A model generated the notes under the pieces. That model ran no database searches. It was not told the origin of the DNA and saw nothing but the letters and a program-made list of their open reading frames with translations. A stretch of DNA of 22,592 nucleotides from a virus, in the IMG/VR virus record IMGVR_UViG_3300003690_002863, positions 1 through 22,592 of that record; one strand, written 5' to 3'. Below, piece by piece: positions 1-5,531 of the stretch. The stretch's first letter is position 1; each line of letters starts with the position of its first letter. The position numbers were made by a program, and so were the translations under genes.

Positions 1-261
1 GGTGGCCGACGCTGGGCGAAGGCGGCCCCGTGTGGAGCCTGGGCCGAGGTGGTGGCGGTGGGCTCGACGCCCGAGACCTGGATCGGTCGAGGTGGCCGAG
101 CTCCGGGTGTGATCCAATGGTGGACCCGCGCCCGCACGTCGGCGGCCGTCTCGAAGCGCCTGGCGACGACTAGACTCAAGGTCCTGGTCCGAGGCCGGGC
201 GGTCGCCGGGCATGGGACCGTCACCGGATATGGGCGGTGGGACGTGGAGAGCCCGAGGTGA
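1..261 (+). CDS. Possible C-terminal part of an unidentified protein, cut by window edge
   Basis: This frame is open from the first base to TGA at 259-261 and would give up to 86 residues, so the true start probably lies outside the window. An internal GTG at 49 would leave 70 residues. The stop is 3 bases before the GTG of the next plus-strand gene, which suggests a small plus-strand operon. The visible protein is rich in Trp, Arg, Gly and Val and has no motif that I recognise. GC-rich DNA produces many spurious open frames, so the main support is the tight spacing to the next gene. It could be non-coding. Confidence 0.35.
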   Translation, partial: GGRRWAKAAPCGAWAEVVAVGSTPETWIGRGGRAPGVIQWWTRARTSAAVSKRLATTRLKVLVRGRAVAGHGTVTGYGRWDVESPR

Positions 262-264
262 GCG

Positions 265-588
265 GTGGCGATTGACCAGCCGGGGCTCGAGGTGCGCCTG
301 GCGGCCCTGATCGCGGCTCACGAGCAGGCCCGCGACGACGCCCACCAGCCAGGCCACGCCGGGCTGGACCACGGACGACCACCACCAGACAACGACGGGG
401 AGCTAACGGCGGACACCGTGGAAGAAGTGGTTTTTGACCTCGAGCTCGTGGTGGCTCTGCGGGAGGCCTGGCCGCACGTCCACCGCCAACAGCACGGCTC
501 CCACGACCAGGACCGGGCCGACGCGAGGGCCTGGCTCGACCGCTGGGCACACCTTCGCCGACGCCTGGCGATCTGGCCTGTGAAGTGA
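265..588 (+). CDS. Hypothetical protein, 107 aa
   Basis: The GTG start at 265 follows a GAGGTGAG stretch that can serve as a Shine-Dalgarno site. The protein has a helical-looking N-terminus (LAALIAAHEQAR), a polar His/Asp/Pro-rich middle (about residues 25-45), an acidic stretch (TADTVEEVVFDLE) and a Trp/Arg-rich C-terminus ending RLAIWPVK. No family is recognised. Its stop overlaps the start of the next gene in a GTGA arrangement (585-588), the usual sign of translational coupling. The plus-strand genes converge on the late operon, so they belong to another module, perhaps regulatory or early genes. Confidence 0.5.
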   Translation: MAIDQPGLEVRLAALIAAHEQARDDAHQPGHAGLDHGRPPPDNDGELTADTVEEVVFDLELVVALREAWPHVHRQQHGSHDQDRADARAWLDRWAHLRRRLAIWPVK

Positions 589-1004
589 CCCCGCAGACCG
601 CCGAAGTCCTCGAATCGTGCGCCTTCGAGCCCGTCCCCGTGGACGCTATGGCCGTCCGCCTGGCCCTCTCACGACAAGACGTGGTCTCAGCGATGAGCGC
701 TCTCCAGGCCCTGCGCCTCGCCTGCATCAGCGGCGATATCTGCCGCGCTACGCCCTCGGGGGTCCAGCATGTCAGGGAGGGCCGAACGAGGGGCCTGGAA
801 GACGATCGGCGCCCGCTGTCGCAGGCTAAGCCAGGGCGCCCGATCGGTACCTGGCTCCGGGCCCGCAACGAACTGGACCGCCTGGGGTGGTTCGGGCTCC
901 ATGACTCCGCGGGCTACGTGGCAGTCTGCGGGTCCAGGACGGTACAGGCGGACAGTCCCGAGGGGCTGCTCCGGGCTGTCAGGGAGGAGGGGCGCGGCCC
1001 CTGA
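585..1004 (+). CDS. Putative winged-helix DNA-binding protein, 139 aa
   Basis: The GTG start overlaps the preceding stop (GTGA), so it is probably translationally coupled to the 107-aa gene. Residues 1-65 have the pattern of a winged helix-turn-helix: a helix (TAEVLESCAF), a second segment VDAMAVRLALSRQDVVSAM resembling the HTH, a recognition-like helix ending SALQALRLA and a strand pair before SGVQHVREG. Residues 80-139 form a separate, unrecognised part with a WLRARNELDRLGWFGLHDS segment. A regulator of the neighbouring phage genes is possible but inferred only from the fold-like pattern. It ends 13 bases from the end of the convergent late operon. Confidence 0.5.
   Translation: MTPQTAEVLESCAFEPVPVDAMAVRLALSRQDVVSAMSALQALRLACISGDICRATPSGVQHVREGRTRGLEDDRRPLSQAKPGRPIGTWLRARNELDRLGWFGLHDSAGYVAVCGSRTVQADSPEGLLRAVREEGRGP
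988..1002. terminator. Short perfect hairpin at the convergent gene junction
   Basis: AGGGGC (988-993), loop GCG and GCCCCT (997-1002) form a perfect 6-bp stem at the very end of the plus-strand gene, 15 bases from the end of the minus-strand operon. There is no T-tract on either side, so it is not a classical intrinsic terminator. It could slow polymerase or protect mRNA 3' ends, or be chance in GC-rich DNA. Confidence 0.2.
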
Positions 1005-1017
1005 CCATGTCCGCGGC

Positions 1018-1269
1018 TCAGCCCTCGATCACGGCCTCGGCCGCCTCGGCCTCGAGCTTTAGGCTCTGGGCGGCCAGGCCCAGGCCAGTACCCGCCCGCA
1101 CAGCGGCGGCTACGTCGACGGCGCCCTGGCCCACCAGGTAGGCCACCACGACGCCCAGCAGGGCCTCGGAATTCTCCGGGGGGAGCTCGAGGCCGAGGAA
1201 CGTGACACACGCCACGATCCCGATCGCCACCAGGGTGACCCACAACTTGCGCGATGCCAGCTTGCCCAT
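1018..1269 (-). CDS. Small two-TM membrane protein, holin-like
   Basis: This is the last gene of the late operon. The ATG at 1269 is preferred because GGAGG lies 8 nt upstream. An in-frame GTG at 1275 would be only 2-3 nt from that SD. The 83-aa product begins with a short basic segment (MGKLASRKLW), followed by a hydrophobic helix (VTLVAIGIVACVTFLGL) and a second one (LLGVVVAYLVGQGAVDVAAAV), with a short acidic, Glu-rich C-terminus. Two membrane segments, small size and position beside a peptidoglycan peptidase fit a holin that opens the inner membrane. No sequence family was recognised, so holin is inferred from topology and context. Confidence 0.55.
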   Translation of the reverse strand: MGKLASRKLWVTLVAIGIVACVTFLGLELPPENSEALLGVVVAYLVGQGAVDVAAAVRAGTGLGLAAQSLKLEAEAAEAVIEG

Positions 1270-1271
1270 GA

Positions 1272-1646
1272 TCACGCCCTCCGAGCGGTGCGGCGGGCCT
1301 GGCGCCCGGCCTGGCGGTCAGCCCGGCGCACCCGGCGCTCGAGGCGGCGGGCCTTCCGGCTGGCCCGCCTCTCCTCGTCCATGGCAATCGAGATCACGAC
1401 CTGGGCCAGCCGGGCGGCCATGTCGTCGTCGTGGTCCTCCAGGAAGGCGCCCAGCGGCCCGAGGTCCAGGGCCGAAAAGTCGATCAGGACGTCGACCACG
1501 TCCCCGACGATCGCGGCGGCCTGGCCAATGTCTCCCGTTCTCTCAATGGCCGCGTCGGCCACCGCCAGCAGGCCGGACTCCTCGGCAAGATTGTGGGCGG
1601 TCGCCAGGAGCCCCGGCTCCAGGGTCGTCAGATCGATCGGGTCCAT
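1272..1646 (-). CDS. Hypothetical protein with arginine-rich C-terminal tail
   Basis: The ATG at 1646 has AAGGAG 6 nt upstream. A TTG at 1652 is possible but sits on top of that SD. The gene starts just after the TGA of the peptidase gene. The 124-aa product is acidic and hydrophobic for about 90 residues (for example VVDVLIDFSALDLGPLGAFLEDHDDD) and then switches to a strongly basic tail of roughly 32 residues rich in Arg (RRLERRVRRADR and similar). No signal peptide or clear membrane helix is visible. The basic tail could bind nucleic acid or acidic membrane lipids. The function is unknown; it lies inside the lysis cassette. Confidence 0.6.
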   Translation of the reverse strand: MDPIDLTTLEPGLLATAHNLAEESGLLAVADAAIERTGDIGQAAAIVGDVVDVLIDFSALDLGPLGAFLEDHDDDMAARLAQVVISIAMDEERRASRKARRLERRVRRADRQAGRQARRTARRA

Positions 1647-1648
1647 TC

Positions 1649-2122
1649 TCAACTCCTTGCAGTGCGGTAGCCGCGGTCGGCGTCCCAGGTGAGGACCTGG
1701 CCACTTCGCGCAAGCGAGCGGTACGGGTAGCCAAGGCTCAGGTGAATCCAGGTTGGCTCGGTGGCCTTAGTGCCCTCGAGGATGAGCTGGCCGAAGCGCA
1801 ACCCAGAGCCCTCGATCCAGCGGAACACACTAGCCAGGTCGACGCCGTGGACGTGGAAGTCGACCGCCTCCCCGAGCTGGTGCTGGCTCGTTTGACTCCC
1901 GCCGATCGCCCGGTTCAGCCCGCTGCACCGATAGCCACTATGGATGATTACCGGCGCCCCGAAGTGGTCCCGGATCGGCTGGAGGTGCCCAAAGGCCTGC
2001 ACCTTGAGCCGGCAAAGGACCTGGGGGGAGCCCGAGGCCTTCGTGTGGTTGATCGTCTTCCACGCGGACTGCGCCGTCTGAGTGAGCTCGGCCAGGCTGA
2101 AATTGGGCGCCAGGTGGGTCAA
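1649..2122 (-). CDS. Endolysin: M15-family peptidoglycan peptidase
   Basis: The product is a 157-aa zinc peptidase of the D-Ala-D-Ala carboxypeptidase/L-Ala-D-Glu endopeptidase type. It carries the M15 zinc site SQHQLGEAVDF (His81, Asp88) and the second metal motif TWIHLS (His127), with the usual upstream segment IIHSGYRCSGLN. The N-terminus LAPNFSLAEL matches the family's usual beginning, which supports the TTG start at 2122. That TTG overlaps a TGA in the preceding frame (TTGA). The expected role is cleavage of peptide cross-links in the host wall at lysis. There is no signal peptide, so it would need the neighbouring membrane protein (holin) to reach its substrate. Confidence 0.85.
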   Translation of the reverse strand: MTHLAPNFSLAELTQTAQSAWKTINHTKASGSPQVLCRLKVQAFGHLQPIRDHFGAPVIIHSGYRCSGLNRAIGGSQTSQHQLGEAVDFHVHGVDLASVFRWIEGSGLRFGQLILEGTKATEPTWIHLSLGYPYRSLARSGQVLTWDADRGYRTARS

Positions 2123-2181
2123 GGGGTGCGCTCCAGGACATCGGCCGCGCAGCGGTGGAGGTCCTCGGCGGCGGCCTTCAC
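2119..2181 (-). CDS. Possible 20-codon coupled ORF or frameshifted coiled-coil extension
   Basis: Directly after the stop of the 155-aa gene, the -1 frame encodes amphipathic helix-like residues (ALERVKAAAEDLHRCAADV) and ends in TGA at 2119-2121. A GTG at 2181 overlaps the upstream TGA (GTGA), and the downstream stop overlaps the peptidase TTG (TTGA). Either this is a very short coupled ORF, or the upstream protein continues here after a -1 shift. I see no slippery heptamer. It may also be coincidence. Confidence 0.25.
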   Translation of the reverse strand: MKAAAEDLHRCAADVLERTP

Positions 2182-2645
2182 GCGCTCGAGCGCGGATCTG
2201 AGATCGACGCAGTCAGATCGATCACGGCTGAGCTCAGGCTCTGCAGGGCCGAGCCCATCGCCCGTTGATCCGCCTCGAGGGCCTGGAGCCGGTCCACCAG
2301 CTCCGTGTGGCGGTCCTGGTGGACCACCTGGAGCGGGACGTCTCTGTGGTCTCGAGGGTGGGCCGCCTGAGCGACCAGATCCGCCAGCGTGGAGAGCTGC
2401 CCCCGGAGCTCGTGGAGCGAGACCTCCACAGGTGAGATCGTCGGCTCCGATGAGCGATCCCGCCCGAGGCGGGCCTGTGCCATCGGCAGCCCTTTCCAGG
2501 CGGCCAGCATGGCGGCCAGCAGGGAGGGGATCCCCACACCGAGGGCCCAGGCTAGCGTGGTCATCCATGGGTCATCCGGGGCAGGTGGGGCAGGTGGGGC
2601 GGGGACGTCCTGGCCACGGGCCAGGGAGATGAGCAGGGCCAGCAC
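2178..2645 (-). CDS. Membrane-anchored coiled-coil protein of the lysis cassette
   Basis: The GTG start at 2645 has GGAGG about 4 nt upstream. The 155-aa product has a short hydrophobic N-terminus (LALLISLA), a proline-rich linker (PAPPAPPAPDDP), one membrane helix (about residues 29-50, TLAWALGVGIPSLLAAMLAAW), then a long heptad-patterned region (VSLHELRGQLSTLADLVAQ and LVDRLQALEADQRAMGSALQSL). A membrane anchor with a coiled coil next to an endolysin resembles an inner-membrane spanin, but no outer-membrane lipoprotein partner is visible. It could equally be an antiholin-type or structural protein. The coiled-coil pattern seems to continue in another frame after its stop. Confidence 0.6.
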   Translation of the reverse strand: MLALLISLARGQDVPAPPAPPAPDDPWMTTLAWALGVGIPSLLAAMLAAWKGLPMAQARLGRDRSSEPTISPVEVSLHELRGQLSTLADLVAQAAHPRDHRDVPLQVVHQDRHTELVDRLQALEADQRAMGSALQSLSSAVIDLTASISDPRSSA

Positions 2646-2664
2646 GGGGCCTCCGAGACGGCAT

Positions 2665-2677
2665 TAGGGGACCCCTA
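2665..2677. promoter_or_regulatory. 13-bp palindrome upstream of the lysis cassette
   Basis: TAGGGG and CCCCTA flank a single central base, about 20 bp upstream of the first lysis gene. This is a perfect dyad in DNA, while as RNA it could only form about 4 bp. It may be an operator for a dimeric regulator; no factor is known. Confidence 0.25.
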
Positions 2678-2701
2678 GGCAGGACGGGACGGGGACGGCC
2701 T

Positions 2702-2718
2702 GGGGCGTCTCACGCCCC
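2702..2718 (-). terminator. 7-bp stem-loop after the 220-aa gene, terminator-like
   Basis: In the sense direction GGGGCGT, loop GAG and ACGCCCC form a perfect 7-bp stem beginning about 20 nt after the stop of the upstream gene. The gap 2646-2738 is among the longer ones in the operon and separates virion genes from lysis genes. There is no T-tract, so it is more likely to act as a partial terminator or mRNA-end stabiliser than as a complete stop. Confidence 0.35.
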
Positions 2719-2738
2719 CGACCACGGGCTGTATCAGA

Positions 2739-3401
2739 TCAGATCCAGTGATACTCCAGAGTACAGTCTGCCCAGGTGACCTCTGAGGCAGGTGAGGCGC
2801 CCTTTTGGCCAAGGGCCACGCCCAGATAGACGTCGGTGAATGTGCCGGTGGCAGCGGTGAGCTCAGCGAGCGGGAGCTCATCGGATGCCCCCTTGGCCAC
2901 GCCCAAGGCACCCCGGGCCTCGGTGCCGTTGAAGTAGGCGAACAATTCCGTCGTGTATGGGCCGACGCCCAGATTAGGTGCGGTGGCTGTGGGAGCAGTC
3001 CCGATCCGCTCGCATGCTCCGATCCGCTGGGTGGGGGTGCCCGTCTGGGTCAAGGAGACGTGGTAGCCCTCGGTCACTGCCAAGCTGGCATCCGGCGCCA
3101 CCACGATCGAAAGGCTCGCATAGCTCCCGCCCGGGTCCTCGGTCGGAGCCGTGGGCACCGTGAGGACAGCGTGCAACGTGCTTTTGCCCGCCGGGGCGGC
3201 GTCGATGATCTGCAGATTGATATAGCAGTCGAGCGCGGCGTCGATGAGCCCATGGGTGGCGGCCACGACCAGGGTAGACGTGGATCCAAGGGTGGTGTCC
3301 CCGTGCTTCATCGCGGTATTGGCCTCGGTGCCCAGGCTGAGATCCAGCGTGGTCATGCCCGAGGCAGCTGCCGCGGCGGCGCGGTACTTGTAGCCGGCCA
3401 C
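2739..3401 (-). CDS. Hypothetical beta-rich virion protein, 220 aa
   Basis: The GTG start at 3401 is 2 bases after the preceding stop, and no strong SD is visible, so translational coupling is likely. The protein is rich in Ala, Thr, Gly and Ser with alternating beta-strand patterns (STLVVAATHGLIDAALDCYI, YASLSIVVAPDASLAVTEGY) and ends in EYHWI. No enzyme motif is seen. Low charge and a Thr/Ala/Gly-rich composition are typical of phage structural proteins such as decoration or tail-fibre-associated proteins. It is the last gene before the lysis cassette. The specific role is unknown. Confidence 0.65.
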   Translation of the reverse strand: MAGYKYRAAAAAASGMTTLDLSLGTEANTAMKHGDTTLGSTSTLVVAATHGLIDAALDCYINLQIIDAAPAGKSTLHAVLTVPTAPTEDPGGSYASLSIVVAPDASLAVTEGYHVSLTQTGTPTQRIGACERIGTAPTATAPNLGVGPYTTELFAYFNGTEARGALGVAKGASDELPLAELTAATGTFTDVYLGVALGQKGASPASEVTWADCTLEYHWI

Positions 3402-3403
3402 CT

Positions 3404-3730
3404 TCAGCGCTCAAACATGATGTGGGCGAAGGCCGTATTCGTCGAGGCCGCGAGGAACACGATGGAGTTATCGTCCGGCGCCTGCACCGCCCAGACATAG
3501 GCCCCACCCGATGCCACTGGCATCCAGTCGTCGCCCTTGCTGGCGGCATCGGTGCCCGCGAAAGTCACGAAGCCAGCGGCGTCGGTGGAGTCGTCGTTTT
3601 CCTTAAACGCCACCGTCACGAGCCTGGCCCAGTCCGGCAGCGTCACCTTCGTCAAGTTGTCGGCCGTGGCGGCGAGAGCCACCCGCATGCATTGGCGCGG
3701 TGGCGTCTGGGCCGAGAGGTCTACAGCCAT
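3404..3730 (-). CDS. Small beta-rich virion protein, 108 aa
   Basis: The ATG at 3730 overlaps the end of the upstream sigma-like gene by 10 bases (ATGGCTGTAG). The protein alternates short hydrophobic strands with polar turns (LVTVAFKENDDSTDAAGFVTF, GAYVWAVQAPDDNSIVFLAA), which suggests a compact beta-sandwich of the kind found in head-decoration or tail-accessory proteins. One of the seven TCGGTARNAC motifs lies 27 nt upstream of the start, inside the end of the upstream gene, as in other virion genes here. No specific family is recognised. Confidence 0.65.
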   Translation of the reverse strand: MAVDLSAQTPPRQCMRVALAATADNLTKVTLPDWARLVTVAFKENDDSTDAAGFVTFAGTDAASKGDDWMPVASGGAYVWAVQAPDDNSIVFLAASTNTAFAHIMFER

Positions 3731-4191
3731 TGTCTGAGCTCCGGGGGCGTGGAGTCCGTTCTACCGAGGGCCACGTCCTCGAGCTCGGGGACCGGCGGCT
3801 CGACCCACATAGGGATCAGGGCGCCCATGCAGGCATCCTGCTCGAGGCCGACCTGGCCAAGCCGGACGTCGGCCCGGCGGTGGTGGTCGAGAAAATTCAA
3901 TGTGACCGACCGGATCACGATGTAGGCATAGTTGCTCAGGCTGCTGAGCTGGGGATCGAATGGCCGGCGCCCACGGTTGCGGGTCAGGAAACCCCGATAA
4001 ATCTCCTGTAGACAGTCCTCTGGATCGAGCCCTTTGGCGCTGACCAGGTGGGCGAAGCGTGCCCAGAACTGCCGCATAATCAGGCCACGCTGGTCGTCGT
4101 CATCCAGGTCGACACCTGGGGCACCCGCCGGGGACACAAAGCGTGGTGGGGTCAGGTGGGGAGCCGCATCGGGCCGCCGCTTGCTGGTCAC
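3721..4191 (-). CDS. Sigma-70 region-2-like protein
   Basis: The 156-aa product has a Pro-rich N-terminus (1-35), then a region that follows the sigma region 2 pattern: RQFWARFAHLV (40-50), DPEDCLQEIYRGFL (56-69, the usual D-x-x-Q-E core), FDP (78-80), then SSLSNYAYIVIRSVTLNFLD (83-102) and HHRR, equivalent to the helix that contacts the -10 DNA. No region 4 HTH follows; the C-terminus is short and Pro/Glu-rich. If real, it could bind core RNA polymerase and help late transcription. The GTG start at 4191 has no obvious SD and lies 18 nt after the chaperone stop in the same frame. The resemblance is judged by eye. Confidence 0.6.
   Translation of the reverse strand: MTSKRRPDAAPHLTPPRFVSPAGAPGVDLDDDDQRGLIMRQFWARFAHLVSAKGLDPEDCLQEIYRGFLTRNRGRRPFDPQLSSLSNYAYIVIRSVTLNFLDHHRRADVRLGQVGLEQDACMGALIPMWVEPPVPELEDVALGRTDSTPPELRQWL
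3758..3767 (-). promoter_or_regulatory. TCGGTARNAC motif copy 7 (before the 108-aa gene)
   Basis: In the sense direction this site reads TCGGTAGAAC and ends 27 nt before the ATG at 3730. Unlike the other copies it lies wholly within the coding part of the upstream gene. Confidence 0.45.
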
Positions 4192-4209
4192 GGTGTCAAT
4201 GGGTGGCCA

Positions 4210-4931
4210 TTATCCCGATAGGTCGGGCTCAGCCAAAAGCTGACCGAGTAGCCCATCCATGAGATCACCACCCGCCGTGGTGGACTTTCGCCCGGTAGAT
4301 ACGGTGCTGAGCAGGTGGACAAGGTCAGAGGCCTGGAGGCCTGACGTCGACCAGAGCGCGAGGTCTGACTCCTTCCGGGCCAGCATGTAGGCCATGACCG
4401 TGACCCGATGCTCTCGGGGCAGCTCGTGTAGCCACTCAGGATCCCCACCCCCGTAGAGCAAGCCGGCCTCTATGGCGAGGAAGTCCAGCCGGCCCCCGGG
4501 GGTGGTCAGTTTCCCGACTGCTCGGCGGCCTCGGTGCTCTCGGCCATCCGTGACCCCAGCTCCCCTATGAGCCGATTGACGAGCATCATCACACCGGACA
4601 GCTTGACCCCGTGTTCCTGGAGCTCGTCGATGACCGAGTCCCCATACTCTCGCCAGGCCTGGCCCTCGAGCACGATGGGAGCTGCGCCAGCCGTCAGATC
4701 GTATCCGCGGTTGTACCAGCATGATCCGATCGCATAGCCGGCGACGTCGAGCAGCTCGACCAGCCGATCGAGGCCATCGCCCTCCTGGAGGGCCTGGAGC
4801 AGGCCGACCATTCGAGCCGCCTTGCCATAGCTCGGGAAGCGGAACTCAAAATCCCCGAGGGGCTCCCCGAGATCCACGGCGAAGTACCGATCAGAATCGG
4901 GGATGGTGCGGACGGTCGAGCGCGGGGTCAT
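4210..4931 (-). CDS. Tail assembly chaperone, long form made by -1 frameshift (GT-like)
   Basis: A -1 slip at GGGAAAC (4509-4515) lets ribosomes bypass the TGA at 4506-4508 and read 99 further codons to TAA at 4210, for a 240-aa product (141 + 99). The added domain begins LTTPGGRLDFLAIEAGLLYG and has normal protein composition (YMLARKESDLALWSTSG), but no start codon or SD of its own at a sensible place. In lambda-like siphophages the G and GT proteins bind the tape measure and tail-tube subunits during tail assembly and are absent from the virion. This pair matches that design, but lies after the tail-tip genes rather than before the tape measure. Confidence 0.75.
4445..4515 (-). promoter_or_regulatory. 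Programmed -1 frameshift signal: slippery site plus nested stem
   Basis: In the sense direction the in-frame heptamer G GGA AAC (4515-4509) is followed at once by TGA. After TGA, CCACCCCC (4505-4498) is perfectly complementary to GGGGGTGG (4452-4445), and inside it two copies of GCCGGC (4493-4488 and 4467-4462) can pair with each other, giving a two-part stem-loop starting 3-6 nt after the heptamer. Lambda uses the near-identical GGGAAAG. The stem is a visual prediction. Confidence 0.75.
4506..4931 (-). CDS. Tail assembly chaperone, short form (G-like)
   Basis: The ATG at 4931 has a strong SD (AGGAGG, 7 nt away). The 141-aa product has a beta-like N-terminus (YFAVDLGEPLGDFEFRFPSYG), followed by helices (RMVGLLQALQEGDGLDRLVELLDVAGYAIGSC and VIDELQEHGVKLSGVMMLVNRLIGEL), and a polar C-terminus ending QSGN at the slippery site. 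This size and architecture, a helical domain feeding a frameshift at its last codons, are those of siphophage G-type chaperones. No motif proves it alone; the call rests mainly on the frameshift arrangement and its position after the tail-tube gene. Confidence 0.7.
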   Translation of the reverse strand: MTPRSTVRTIPDSDRYFAVDLGEPLGDFEFRFPSYGKAARMVGLLQALQEGDGLDRLVELLDVAGYAIGSCWYNRGYDLTAGAAPIVLEGQAWREYGDSVIDELQEHGVKLSGVMMLVNRLIGELGSRMAESTEAAEQSGN

Positions 4932-4952
4932 GGGTGTCCTCCTGACCTGTGG

Positions 4953-5525
4953 TTATCGTGTTTGCTTCGGCCTCCGGGCCGCCTTTCGCGGGGGCGCCTT
5001 GGCCTTGAGCGGGCGGACTACGGCAGCCGCCAGCCGGCGGCGGGCGTGGTGGTATAGGTTGCCCCCTTCGGGACAGTCCAGGACCAGGGCCTCGACGCGC
5101 TTCAATGACACGCCCAGACGGTCAGCGATCTGGGGAAGGCTGGCCTGTGCCTCCCGTCCGGCCATACGGACCCGGCTGATAGCCGCCAGGGTCTCGGGGG
5201 TGTGCTGAGTCCTGGGGATGATGGGCATAGCCACCATTTTGACCTGACCACCTGGGCCCAGTGCAGTCTTGACCACCACGTCCCAGTCATGGCCGTCGTA
5301 GAGGTGCTTGCGCTTTTGGAGCAGCCACTTCACCCGGGCTTTGATCTCGAGGTCCTCGATCCCCCGACTACCGACGATCCCAGGGCCTAGACGGGATCGG
5401 GCTGGCTCTCTCCAGCTCGGGTGCAGCTCCGTGAGCTCCGCCTCGATCTCGAGGACCTGGTCCGCGAAGCGCTCCGGGGGCAGCGCGGCCCTGAGATGAG
5501 CCGACGGGAACACGAGGGCCGCCAC
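4953..5525 (-). CDS. Hypothetical protein with HTH-like segment and basic tail, 190 aa
   Basis: The GTG start at 5525 lies 6 bases after the tail-tube stop; no good SD is visible. Residues 20-35 form an acidic helix (ADQVLEIEAELTELH). The middle contains KARVKWLLQKRKHLYDGHDWDVVVK. Residues 128-148 (ASLPQIADRLGVSLKRVEALV) fit a helix-turn-helix like those of sigma region 4 or phage regulators, and the last 25 residues are Lys/Arg/Pro-rich (RPLKAKAPPRKAARRPK). Between tail tube and chaperone one would expect a tail protein, so a DNA-binding role is surprising. It might be a regulator, or a structural protein whose HTH resemblance is fortuitous. Confidence 0.55.
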   Translation of the reverse strand: MAALVFPSAHLRAALPPERFADQVLEIEAELTELHPSWREPARSRLGPGIVGSRGIEDLEIKARVKWLLQKRKHLYDGHDWDVVVKTALGPGGQVKMVAMPIIPRTQHTPETLAAISRVRMAGREAQASLPQIADRLGVSLKRVEALVLDCPEGGNLYHHARRRLAAAVVRPLKAKAPPRKAARRPKQTR

Positions 5526-5531
5526 GAGCGG

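Noticed and set aside
221-868. A 215-codon minus-strand frame opposite the plus-strand genes
   Set aside because: The translation is dominated by Arg, Pro, Gly and Ala without any fold-like pattern; the coupled plus-strand frames (GTGA overlap) explain the region better.
1202-2632. A 476-codon open frame on the plus strand across the lysis cassette
   Set aside because: It is antisense to four minus-strand genes with clear motifs (M15 peptidase, membrane segments) and has Pro/Arg/Gly-rich, low-complexity translation typical of GC-rich shadow frames.
4516-4722. Separate upstream start for the chaperone extension frame at 4722
   Set aside because: The 5' part of that frame (Arg/Gly-rich) lies antiparallel in feel to the real 141-aa gene and shows no coding-like composition until the slippery site, so the extension is better explained by frameshifting.
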